Below are positions 1-6,003 of a stretch of 6,003 nucleotides of DNA, piece after piece (the stretch's first letter is position 1; each line of letters begins with the position of its first letter). The position numbers and the translations under genes are program-made. The stretch is taken from contig CALDFO010000489.1 of NCBI GenBank assembly GCA_937942205.1, forward strand, positions 1-6,003, in the 5' to 3' direction. The stretch is from an uncultured Alphaproteobacteria bacterium (GTDB taxonomy: Bacteria; Pseudomonadota; Alphaproteobacteria; Micropepsales; Micropepsaceae). The notes below the pieces were generated by a model. The model saw only the letters and a list, made by a program, of their open reading frames with translations. It did not search any database and was not told the origin of the DNA.

Positions 1-422
1 TGGATGGTGGTGTCGTCCGGCGCCTGGGTGATGGTGGCGACCGACGCGCCCGGCGCGAATTCAAAGGTCAGGTTGAACTGCCGCTTGGTGAAGATCTTGG
101 CGCCTTCATGGGCCACCACGAAATAGGGCACGCTATAGCGGGCGCGGTCGGCGCTGGGGGCGCGGGTGGCGCGGAAGGTCAGGTCCAGCGAGGACCGCAC
201 ATTTCCGGTGCGCGCGGTGTAGCGGCAGTCGGTGTCGGCGTTGATCAGCGAGACGCTGTAAAGCTCATTGGCCAGGTCGGGCGTGGTGCCGGGCCGGAAG
301 GCGGTATAGGTGGCGGTATCCGACAGGATGGCGGGCACCGGGCAGACCTGGATGGCGGTGCTGCACCCCGCCAGAAGGGCAATGGTGGCGGCAAGGGCTG
401 AAAAATGGGCAAGACGATTCAT
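1..422 (-). CDS. Putative lipoprotein of unknown function, C-terminus cut off by the window edge
   Basis: Reading the minus strand from ATG at 422 gives 140 codons with no stop before the edge, so the gene is partial at its 3' end. The product starts MNRLAHFSALAATIALLAGC, a short signal peptide ending in a lipobox (L17-A-G-C20). Cys20 would be lipidated, and Ser at +2 is compatible with outer-membrane sorting. The mature part has two further cysteines, in a 'QVCPVP' stretch just after the lipid anchor and in 'TDCRY' near residue 66, which could pair. The rest is beta-rich with no enzymatic motif. The pattern 'CPVPAILSDTATYTAFRPG..DL' resembles, from memory, an uncharacterised lipoprotein family common in alphaproteobacteria; I could not verify this. 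The ribosome site is weak (an AAGGGA about 12 nt before the ATG). The gene is divergent from thrB. The signal peptide fixes strand and start well; the function is unknown. Confidence 0.8.
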   Translation of the reverse strand, partial: MNRLAHFSALAATIALLAGCSTAIQVCPVPAILSDTATYTAFRPGTTPDLANELYSVSLINADTDCRYTARTGNVRSSLDLTFRATRAPSADRARYSVPYFVVAHEGAKIFTKRQFNLTFEFAPGASVATITQAPDDTTI

Positions 423-441
423 GAAAGGCGTTTATCCCTTA

Positions 442-475
442 TGCCCAGCCCATTAGTGTGCCCAGCCCGTTGGCG
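442..475. repeat. Two-copy tandem 17-bp direct repeat, possible operator
   Basis: TGCCCAGCCCATTAGTG (442-458) is followed immediately by TGCCCAGCCCGTTGGCG (459-475). The copies match at 14 of 17 positions, including the first 10, and all three differences are transitions. They lie 20 to 53 nt upstream of the lipoprotein start codon, where a promoter or operator would sit, and do not overlap any gene. A 17-bp period is not an integral number of helical turns (about 1.6). The repeat is directly visible; a regulatory role is inference. Confidence 0.55.
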
Positions 476-545
476 CTTGACTTTTGGCCGCCCCGGCCCG
501 ACTTCTCCGGACCACCGGCGGAGCGGCGGACCATAGCCAAGCGGC

Positions 546-592
546 CCCCGGATGGAAAGCACAGAACGGCCAGAAAGCCAAGCTTTCCGGGG
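546..592 (+). promoter_or_regulatory. Leader with alternative hairpins upstream of thrB
   Basis: GCTTTC (582-587) can pair with GAAAGC at 573-578 across a 3-nt loop, or with GGAAAGC at 554-560 across a 21-nt loop (7 bp, using GCTTTCC 582-588). The longer form can be extended with a bulge by CCCCGG (546-551) against CCGGGG (587-592). The two pairings exclude each other. No T-run follows, so this is not an intrinsic terminator, and I see no leader peptide rich in Thr or Ile codons. A regulatory role is speculative. Confidence 0.25.
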
Positions 593-630
593 CGGCAAGG
601 CACAAGGACCAGGGCAGGAATCAAGGACGG

Positions 631-1587
631 ATGGCCGTATATACCGAGGTCAGTTTCGAGGAGCTGGAGCGGCTGCTGGAGCAGTACGACATCGGCACGC
701 CTTTGTCCTTCAAGGGCATCGCCGAGGGCATCGAGAACTCCAATTTCTACCTGCAGACCGATCGCGGCGCCTTCATCCTGACCCTGTATGAAAAACGCGT
801 GGCGCCCGAAGACCTGCCTTTCTTCCTGGGCCTGATGGAGCACCTGGCGGCGCGCGGCGTGCGCTGTCCCCTGCCCGTCAAGACGCGCGACGGCCGCTCG
901 CTGGTCAGCCTGAACGGCCGCCATGCCGCCATCGTCACCTTCCTGACCGGCATTTCGCTGCGCCGTCCCGACGCCGCCCATTGCGCCAGCGCGGGCGCGG
1001 CGCTGGCCGGGCTGCACAAGGCGCAGGATGGCTTCGCCCTGACCCGCGCCAATGCGCTAGGGCCCAGCGGCTGGCGGCCGCTGTTCGAGACGATCCAGGG
1101 CGCGGACGCGATCGAGGACGGGCTGACCGCGCTGATGCAGGACGCCCTGGCCGCGCTGGAGACGGGATGGCCCGCCGGGCTGCCCGGCGGCGTGATCCAT
1201 GCCGACTATTTCCCCGACAATGTGCTGTTCGTCGGCAACCAGGTCGGCGGGGTGATCGACTTCTATTTCGCCTGCAACGACGCCTATGTCTATGACCTGG
1301 CGATCATGCTGAACAGCTGGTGCTTCGAGCTGGACGGCAGCTTCAACATCACCAAGGGCCAGTCGGTGATCAACGCCTATCGCGCCGCCCGCCCCCTGGG
1401 CGAGGACGAGATCGCCGCCCTGCCGGTGCTGATGCGGGGCGCGGCCCTGCGCTTCCTGCTGACCCGCACCTATGACTGGCTGAACCACGATCCCAATGCG
1501 CTGGTGCGGCCCAAGGATCCGCGCGAATATTCCAAGAAGCTGCGCTTCCACAACAAGGTCAGGCACGCGCGGGAATACGGCCTGTGA
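631..1587 (+). CDS. thrB: Homoserine kinase (ThrB, APH-fold type)
   Basis: This cytoplasmic enzyme phosphorylates L-homoserine with ATP to O-phosphohomoserine, the substrate of threonine synthase. The 318-residue product is of normal length for the aminoglycoside-phosphotransferase-fold ThrB of proteobacteria (not the GHMP-fold enzyme of E. coli). Visible marks are the N-terminal start [20 protein letters not shown], the nucleotide loop GIENSNFYL (33-41), 'LYEKR' (52-56), the catalytic Brenner-type loop HADYFPDN (H190, D192, N197), the metal-binding D210 in VIDFYF, and the C-terminal '[19 protein letters not shown]'. ATG at 631 was chosen because the protein then begins as the family does; the in-frame extension back to 484 encodes low-complexity sequence. 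AGGAA at 616-620 and AAGGA at 623-627 are possible ribosome sites. The stop overlaps the rnhA start. In many alphaproteobacteria ispH precedes thrB; here it does not. Confidence 0.95.
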   Translation: MAVYTEVSFEELERLLEQYDIGTPLSFKGIAEGIENSNFYLQTDRGAFILTLYEKRVAPEDLPFFLGLMEHLAARGVRCPLPVKTRDGRSLVSLNGRHAAIVTFLTGISLRRPDAAHCASAGAALAGLHKAQDGFALTRANALGPSGWRPLFETIQGADAIEDGLTALMQDALAALETGWPAGLPGGVIHADYFPDNVLFVGNQVGGVIDFYFACNDAYVYDLAIMLNSWCFELDGSFNITKGQSVINAYRAARPLGEDEIAALPVLMRGAALRFLLTRTYDWLNHDPNALVRPKDPREYSKKLRFHNKVRHAREYGL

Positions 1588-2021
1588 CCATCAATATGAG
1601 CATCGAGATGTTCACGGACGGCGCCTGTTCCGGCAATCCCGGCCCCGGCGGCTGGGCGGCAATCCTGCGCAGCGGCGGTCATGAGCGCGAACTGTCCGGC
1701 GGCGAGACGGCCACCACCAACAACCGCATGGAACTGATGGCGGTCATCGCGGGCCTGAAGGCGCTGAAGAATCCGTCCGCCGTCACCATTCACACCGACT
1801 CCCGCTATGTGATGGACGGGGCGTCGAAGTGGATTTTCGGCTGGAAGAAAAAGGGTTGGAAAACCGCCGACAAGAAGCCGGTCAAAAACGAAGACCTGTG
1901 GCGCGCGCTGGATGACGAGATGGCCCGCCACACCCTTCACTGGATATGGGTCGCCGGCCATTCCGGCCACCCGGAAAACGAACGGGCGGATCAACTGGCG
2001 CGGGATGCGATCCCGCGCTGA
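1584..2021 (+). CDS. rnhA: Ribonuclease HI
   Basis: Cuts the RNA strand of RNA:DNA hybrids, removing primers and R-loops. The 145-residue product (GTG start) carries the whole type I active site: D12 in [17 protein letters not shown]50 in NNRMELMA, D72 in HTDSRYV, and D136 in ENERADQLA, plus the flexible-loop histidine H126 in [14 protein letters not shown]. The basic handle region ([21 protein letters not shown], about 82-102) that grips substrate is present, so this is the full bacterial type I form. GTG at 1584 overlaps the thrB TGA by 4 nt, with GGGAA at 1571-1575 eight nt upstream, pointing to translational coupling. The in-frame ATG at 1596 is a possible alternative start giving 141 residues, also close to the family N-terminus, but it lacks a well-spaced ribosome site. 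Confidence 0.95.
   Translation: MTINMSIEMFTDGACSGNPGPGGWAAILRSGGHERELSGGETATTNNRMELMAVIAGLKALKNPSAVTIHTDSRYVMDGASKWIFGWKKKGWKTADKKPVKNEDLWRALDDEMARHTLHWIWVAGHSGHPENERADQLARDAIPR
1998..2018. terminator. Perfect 9-bp hairpin at the 3' end of rnhA, possible convergent terminator
   Basis: GCGCGGGAT (1998-2006), loop GCG, ATCCCGCGC (2010-2018) form an uninterrupted stem that two G-T wobbles can extend outward (1997/2019, 1996/2020). It covers the last seven sense codons of rnhA and ends directly before the TGA stop. The plus-strand downstream sequence (TGATTGGTTCATT) is only mildly T-rich, and on the minus strand, beyond the peroxiredoxin stop, no T-run follows. It could slow or end transcription in this convergent junction, or simply protect the mRNA 3' end. 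A canonical intrinsic terminator is not seen. Confidence 0.4.
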
Positions 2022-2042
2022 TTGGTTCATTCACAAAGCGTC

Positions 2043-2528
2043 TTACGGCAGAAGTTCCGACAGCATGTATTCGGCGCTCGACACCTCGAAGGCGCCCGGC
2101 TGCTCCACATTGATGCTTTTCACCACGCCATTGTCCACGATCATGGAATAACGCTGGCTGCGCGTGCCCATGCCGAACTTGCTGGCGTCGAACTCCAGGC
2201 CCAGGGCGCGGGTGAAATCGCCATTGCCGTCGGCCAGCATATGCACCTTGCCGTCGGCGCTCTGATCCTTGCCCCAGGCGCCCATCACGAAGGCGTCGTT
2301 CACCGACACGCAGGCGATGGCGTCCACGCCCTTGGCCTTCAGCGCGTCGGTATTCTGCACAAAGCCCGGCACATGCTTGGCCGAACAGGTGGGCGTGAAG
2401 GCGCCGGGCAGCGCGAACAGCGCCACCTTGCGGCCGGCGAAGAAACTGTCGGTGCTGACCGGAGCGGGCTTGCCGTCCTGCATCTCCATCAGGGTGGCGG
2501 AGGGAATCTTGTCGCCGATCTTGATCAT
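2043..2528 (-). CDS. Peroxiredoxin, PrxII/Prx5-like (thiol peroxidase)
   Basis: Reduces hydrogen peroxide and alkyl hydroperoxides through a reactive cysteine; family members are re-reduced by glutaredoxin or thioredoxin. The 161-residue product is of normal length for the AhpC/TSA 'redoxin' type. The signature PGAFTPTCS places T45 and the peroxidatic C48, and R126 in TRSQRYSMIVDNG completes the catalytic triad. A second cysteine, C73 in IACVSVND, is at the position of the second cysteine of plant PrxII proteins, which argues for the PrxII class; no signal peptide is seen, so it is cytoplasmic. ATG at 2528 is preceded by GGAGA (minus strand, plus coordinates 2534-2538) five nt away, a good ribosome site, and the protein begins MIKIGDKIPSATL as family members do. 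It starts 26 nt after the stop of the GGDEF/EAL gene, so co-transcription is likely. It ends 21 nt from the convergent rnhA. Confidence 0.93.
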   Translation of the reverse strand: MIKIGDKIPSATLMEMQDGKPAPVSTDSFFAGRKVALFALPGAFTPTCSAKHVPGFVQNTDALKAKGVDAIACVSVNDAFVMGAWGKDQSADGKVHMLADGNGDFTRALGLEFDASKFGMGTRSQRYSMIVDNGVVKSINVEQPGAFEVSSAEYMLSELLP

Positions 2529-2554
2529 GGTCGTCTCCGTTGGGGTTGACGGTT

Positions 2555-5476
2555 TCAGGCTTCGGGAGCCGCTTCGATATTGTAATGCCGGGCGATGAAT
2601 TCCAACGCCGCGGCCCCGTCCAGGGCGGCCGCGAAATGAAAGCCCTGACCGAACTCGCATCCGATCCGCGCCAGGAACTGGGCGTCGGCCTCGCTTTCCA
2701 CGCCCTCCACCACCACGGCGCGCTTCAATTCATGCGCCATGCTCACCACCGATGACAGCACGACCTCGCCGTCCGTGTCTATGTCGGTGCCGCCGTGACG
2801 GGCCAGGAAACTCCGGTCGATCTTCACCGTGTCCACCGGCAGGGTGCGGAACTCGCTGAGAGTGGAAGCCCCGGTTCCGAAATCGTCGATGGAAAGCCCG
2901 GCCCCGGCGGCACGGATGCGCGCCATCAGTTCGGGCATCCGCGCATCGGCGGCGACGGCGCTTTCGGTGATCTCCAGACTCAACGTGCCTTCGGCGATGC
3001 CGCTGCCCGACAGCACGGTGCGCAGCAACTGCTCGAAACCGCTGTCCTTCAACTGGCGGCGGGAAAAGTTCACGCTGACGAACAGCGGCGGCGTGAGCGG
3101 AAAATAGCGTTGCCAGCGCGCCAGATCGGCGGCGGCGCGCTCCAGCGCGAAACGGCCCAGCGCCACGATCAGGCCGGTTTCCTCGGAATGAGCGATGAAA
3201 TCGGACGGCGAGATCAGCCCCTTGACCGGATGCTGCCAGCGCAGCAGCGCCTCGAATCCCGCCAGCGAACGGTCGGACAGCCGGATGATGGGCTGATAGA
3301 AAACATCCAGCTGGTCGGCGGCCAGCGCGTGGCGCAGTTCGCTTTCCAGCGCCACCGAATCCCCCGGCGCCAGATTCTCCATCTCGCTGGAATACAGCCG
3401 GGCGCAGGCGCCGCCCTGCCGCTTGGCGGCGATCAGGGCCAGTTCCGCATTCTTGATCAGCGCCAGCGGGTCTTCGCTCTGGGCGCCGGTGGCCATGCCG
3501 ACGCTGCAGGGGGCGAAGACCTCGCGCCCGTCCACCGCATAGGCCTTGCCGCAGGCCTCCGCCAGTCCGTTCCCGATGGGCTGCGGCGCCCGGCGCGGAT
3601 TGGCGAACAGGAAGGCAAAGCCGTCGCCGCCGACACGGAACAGTTGGGCCGGCTCGCCCATCCCGGCCAGGCGCTCGGCCATCTGCCGCAGCACGACGTC
3701 GGCGCCGCCATCGCCCAGGCTGGCATGGATGGCCTTGAAACGATCTATGTCCAGCAGCACGAACAGCGCGCGCGGAAAGCCGCCGCCCAGCGCGTCCAAC
3801 GCCTCCATCAGCGCCACGCGGTTGCCCAGCCCCGTCAGCGGATCGCGCGGCAGCGCCGCCTCGCGCTTGCGCGCCGCCTCGGCGCTCTGGGCGGCGAATT
3901 CCGCTTCCTTGCGCTGGGTGATGTCGGACAAAAGGCCCAGGCAATCGGACGCCACATCCTGTTCGGTGACGATGGTGGCGCGCAATTCCAGCCAGCGATA
4001 AGGGCCGCTGACGCCACGGGCGCGGAACTCCAGCCGGAAGGCCAGGCCGGACCGCGGACGATACTGTTCCAGCGCGCTGGTATAGATTTCGCGGTCATCG
4101 GGATGGATATGCGCCTGCCAGTCCGCGCGCGACAAGGTGATCTCATGGCTGCTGAGGCCCACCATCTGCGCCGCCTCCTGCGACAGGCTCAGAAGGCCGG
4201 CGCGGAAATCCAGATTGAACACGCCCTGATGCGCCGAGCCGATGGCGGCGGCGGCCAGGCTGTTGAACGGGGTGGCATGGTCGATCGCCTCGTCGGTGGG
4301 GATCTGCGTCTCCAGCAGCCGCGCGGCATGGGAGCCGTGCAGGAAGGGCAGCACGGCGATTTCCTCCGAGGCGATCACCGCCATCGCCAGCAGGATCGCG
4401 CCCGCCGCCGCGAAGCCGCCGGTGGCCGCCGGGCCGGTGAGATTCTCGCCCAGCCCGCCGACCGCCATCACCGCCGCCGCCACCGCCACCAGCGCGAAAG
4501 CCGCGGCGCTGGGCGCGATCACCTGCGCCGCCTTGTGGCCGCGCCGCCCGCAATAGATCAGATAGAGAGCCACCGCGATGCTGCCCGCCACGATCACCAT
4601 ATCGGTCGCCACCGCCGCGCCCGGCAGGCCCAGATAGGCCAGGGCGCCCAGTCCGGCCAAGGCGAAGACGCCGCGCTGGAACAGCTTTTCGTGGCGCGGC
4701 CAGATATCGCGAAGGGGAATGATGGCGTTGGCCATCCGCATCCCCGCCGCCAGCGCCAGCGCCGTCAGAAAGGCCGACAGGCCATAGGGTCCGCCGATGC
4801 GGGTGGCCAGGCTGGCGTCGAACATGCCGGTGCCCGACAACCAGCTGAACAGCAGCAGCAGCAGCGTGACCGCCGCCCAGCGCGGCGCCGCATGGCCGAT
4901 CAGAATGGCCAGGCCGCCGGTGATCAGCGCCGAGGCGCCGATCAGCGAGGCCACCGCCGTGATGAAGATGGCGAGCTGGCGGTTGTGCGAGGCCAGCGCC
5001 GGTTCGGTCCAGGCATAGAGCGCGGGCGGGTCTTCCGCCGACCCCACCCGCAGGGCGATGCCCACGGTGGTGACGGGCGGCACGATCACGCGCCAGGCGC
5101 GGCGGCCATAGGCGGTGGCGGTTTCCACCACCGTGCCGGAATCGGAACTGGCCAGCGCCAGGATGGCGGGCCGCGTTTTCAGGGGCAGGATATGCAGCAC
5201 GCTGCGCGGCGGCTGGCCCGCGATCAGCACGCGCGTGGCCGGGCGCACCGAGTCGTTGCTGACCTGCAGCATGTACCAGCGCGAGCCGTCCGCCTCGGTG
5301 CCGCTGGGATTGCCCGGCGCGTGATAGGGCGTCAGCGTCGTTTTCAATTCCAGCACATTCTGCGTGCTGCCGAAATTGGGCTGGGCCGGCTTGGCGCCCG
5401 GCCCTTGCGCATAGGCGATGCCCGCCAGCGCGAGCAGCGCGGCGCAGAACAGCAGGATGCGGCGGAACAGGGTCAT
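2555..5476 (-). CDS. Membrane sensor with PAS, degenerate GGDEF and intact EAL domains; probable c-di-GMP phosphodiesterase
   Basis: Predicted inner-membrane signalling protein of 973 residues. Order: signal peptide 1-23 (cleavage after AYA); beta-rich periplasmic domain about 24-165; about seven hydrophobic helices at 167-194, 200-217, 229-247, 268-288, 290-308, 317-340 and 349-371, an arrangement like 7TMR-DISM receptors; PAS_3-type domain about 415-525 (HPDDREIY, YRWLELRA, LLSDITQRKEAE); GGDEF about 543-695; EAL about 705-965. The EAL site looks complete: E742 in EALLRW, N803, E835 and E838 in EITES, D864-D865 in DDFGTG, K885, E924 in EGVES, Q944. Hence c-di-GMP hydrolysis is likely. The GGDEF motif is GGDGF (616-620), the guanine-binding Asn position is H584, and the RxxD inhibitory site is missing, while metal-site D576 and D593 remain; cyclase activity is doubtful. 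ATG at 5476 gives a sound signal peptide; the ribosome site (AGAGA) is weak. It starts 25 nt after the acetyltransferase stop. Confidence 0.92.
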   Translation of the reverse strand: MTLFRRILLFCAALLALAGIAYAQGPGAKPAQPNFGSTQNVLELKTTLTPYHAPGNPSGTEADGSRWYMLQVSNDSVRPATRVLIAGQPPRSVLHILPLKTRPAILALASSDSGTVVETATAYGRRAWRVIVPPVTTVGIALRVGSAEDPPALYAWTEPALASHNRQLAIFITAVASLIGASALITGGLAILIGHAAPRWAAVTLLLLLFSWLSGTGMFDASLATRIGGPYGLSAFLTALALAAGMRMANAIIPLRDIWPRHEKLFQRGVFALAGLGALAYLGLPGAAVATDMVIVAGSIAVALYLIYCGRRGHKAAQVIAPSAAAFALVAVAAAVMAVGGLGENLTGPAATGGFAAAGAILLAMAVIASEEIAVLPFLHGSHAARLLETQIPTDEAIDHATPFNSLAAAAIGSAHQGVFNLDFRAGLLSLSQEAAQMVGLSSHEITLSRADWQAHIHPDDREIYTSALEQYRPRSGLAFRLEFRARGVSGPYRWLELRATIVTEQDVASDCLGLLSDITQRKEAEFAAQSAEAARKREAALPRDPLTGLGNRVALMEALDALGGGFPRALFVLLDIDRFKAIHASLGDGGADVVLRQMAERLAGMGEPAQLFRVGGDGFAFLFANPRRAPQPIGNGLAEACGKAYAVDGREVFAPCSVGMATGAQSEDPLALIKNAELALIAAKRQGGACARLYSSEMENLAPGDSVALESELRHALAADQLDVFYQPIIRLSDRSLAGFEALLRWQHPVKGLISPSDFIAHSEETGLIVALGRFALERAAADLARWQRYFPLTPPLFVSVNFSRRQLKDSGFEQLLRTVLSGSGIAEGTLSLEITESAVAADARMPELMARIRAAGAGLSIDDFGTGASTLSEFRTLPVDTVKIDRSFLARHGGTDIDTDGEVVLSSVVSMAHELKRAVVVEGVESEADAQFLARIGCEFGQGFHFAAALDGAAALEFIARHYNIEAAPEA

Positions 5477-5501
5477 GCGTCTCTGTATGAGCGAAGCGGC
5501 G

Positions 5502-6003
5502 CTAACCTAGCTGCGCTTCTTCTTTCAGCAAAGCGAATAGGAGATGGTCGGCCCATATCCCGTTGATAAGCAGGTATTTTCGCGCCAGCCCCTCCTCGCG
5601 GAATCCGGCGCGCGCCAACAGGCTGCGGGACGCCTGGTTGTCGGTCAGGCACGCCGCTTCGATGCGGTGCAGGCCCAGGGTGCGGAAGACAAAGGGCAGC
5701 AGCGCCTTCAGCGCCTCGGTCATATAGCCTTGGCGGGCGAACTTCTCGCCCACCCAATAGCCCAGCGTGCAGCATTGCGTCACGCCGCGCCGCACATTGG
5801 ACAAGGTGCAGCCGCCCAGCAGCGCGCCGTCACTGTCGCGCAGCACGAAGAAGACATAGGCGGAATCCTGCCGCGTTTCCTTCTGGTACCGCTTGATGCG
5901 GCGGCGGAAGGCGCCGCGCGTCAATTCGTCCTCGGCCGAGACCGGCTCCCAGGGCGTGAGGAATTCGCGGCTGTCGCCGCGCAGGCGGGCCCCGGCGGCA
6001 TAG
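5502..6003 (-). CDS. RimJ/RimL-like GNAT acetyltransferase, N-terminus outside the window
   Basis: GNAT-fold enzyme that transfers an acetyl group from acetyl-CoA to an amine; the RimJ/RimL branch acetylates N-termini of ribosomal proteins, but related proteins have other targets, so the substrate is open. The frame is open from the stop TAG (5502-5504) to the right edge, giving 166 residues; full-length members are near 195-200, so about 30 residues are missing. Visible landmarks, counted from the window edge: SREFLTPWEP (11-20), LTRGAFRRRIKRY (27-39), the acetyl-CoA loop region GYWVGEKFARQGYMTEAL (81-98), HRIEAACLTDNQASRSLL with conserved Asn near 122, GFREEGLARKYLLING, and WADHLLFAL near the end. 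A TTG near 5924 could be taken as a start, but conserved family sequence continues in frame upstream of it, so it is internal. It is the first visible gene of the minus-strand series leading to the c-di-GMP protein and the peroxiredoxin. Confidence 0.9.
   Translation of the reverse strand, partial: YAAGARLRGDSREFLTPWEPVSAEDELTRGAFRRRIKRYQKETRQDSAYVFFVLRDSDGALLGGCTLSNVRRGVTQCCTLGYWVGEKFARQGYMTEALKALLPFVFRTLGLHRIEAACLTDNQASRSLLARAGFREEGLARKYLLINGIWADHLLFALLKEEAQLG

Larger units (their letters stand above)
423..630. promoter_or_regulatory. Divergent intergenic region between the lipoprotein gene and thrB
   Basis: These 208 nt must hold the promoters of both the leftward lipoprotein gene and the rightward thrB-rnhA operon. 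A TTGACT (477-482) on the plus strand resembles a -35 element, but the sequence 17 nt downstream (about 500-505, gacttc) is a poor -10 box, so no promoter can be placed confidently. The segment also contains a tandem 17-bp repeat and a leader hairpin, listed separately. The thrB reading frame stays open upstream to 484, but the translation of 484-630 is low-complexity and lies outside the usual ThrB N-terminus. Confidence 0.5.

Noticed and set aside
108..401. 97-codon plus-strand open frame
   Set aside because: Gly/Ala/Arg-rich antisense shadow of the lipoprotein gene, which has a convincing signal peptide on the other strand.
477..505. Sigma-70-like promoter with TTGACT -35
   Set aside because: No acceptable -10 element at the right spacing; kept only as a remark in the intergenic entry.
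484..630. N-terminal extension of ThrB by 49 residues
   Set aside because: The frame is open, but the extension is low-complexity and lies outside the usual ThrB start; ATG 631 gives the family N-terminus and normal length.
2529..2660. Extended peroxiredoxin start at 2660
   Set aside because: The extra residues overlap the coding sequence of the EAL domain in another frame and look like shadow sequence; ATG 2528 has a good ribosome site and the family N-terminus.
4848..4866. CAG/CTG triplet run
   Set aside because: It encodes a leucine run within a transmembrane helix of the sensor; ordinary codon repetition is enough to explain it.
2795..5566. A 923-codon open frame on the plus strand antisense to the sensor gene
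   Set aside because: It is a mirror of the GC-rich codon pattern of the real gene. Its translation is rich in Gln, Arg, His, Gly and Ala without any domain, while the minus strand encodes clear PAS, GGDEF and EAL domains.
5502..5924. Complete 140-residue acetyltransferase starting at TTG 5924
   Set aside because: Conserved RimJ-like sequence (SREFLTPWEP) continues in frame upstream to the window edge, so the gene is partial rather than short.

Overview
The window is GC-rich and densely coded, with codon use and protein sequences typical of an alphaproteobacterium. The main pointers are a short RNase HI following a kinase-fold ThrB, and a RimJ-like acetyltransferase with the 'SREFL-PWEP' and 'HRIEAAC' signatures. 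I cannot name a genus. All six genes look chromosomal and ancestral. I see no mobile element, CRISPR array, tRNA or rRNA.

Layout, left to right. A lipoprotein gene (1-422, minus) starts at 422 and runs off the left edge. It is divergent from a two-gene plus-strand operon: thrB (homoserine kinase, 631-1587) and rnhA (RNase HI, 1584-2021), which overlap by 4 nt in a GTGA junction. The 208-nt divergent spacer holds a tandem 17-bp repeat next to the lipoprotein gene and a small alternative-hairpin leader before thrB. rnhA converges with the right-hand block across only 21 nt, and a perfect 9-bp hairpin covers the last rnhA codons.

The right-hand block is a minus-strand series read from the right edge leftward: a RimJ-like GNAT acetyltransferase (N-terminus outside the window), a 973-residue membrane sensor with PAS, GGDEF and EAL domains, and a PrxII/Prx5-type peroxiredoxin. 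Spacers of 25 and 26 nt suggest one transcript.

The left operon covers threonine biosynthesis and RNA:DNA hybrid removal. In the right block the large protein has an intact EAL (c-di-GMP phosphodiesterase) active site but a degraded GGDEF site. It is most simply read as a membrane-anchored c-di-GMP hydrolase controlled by a periplasmic/7TM input, a PAS domain and possibly GTP binding to the dead GGDEF domain. Its link to the peroxiredoxin rests on gene order only. I found no clearly new biological system here; the sensor protein and the repeats in the divergent spacer are the parts most worth following up.
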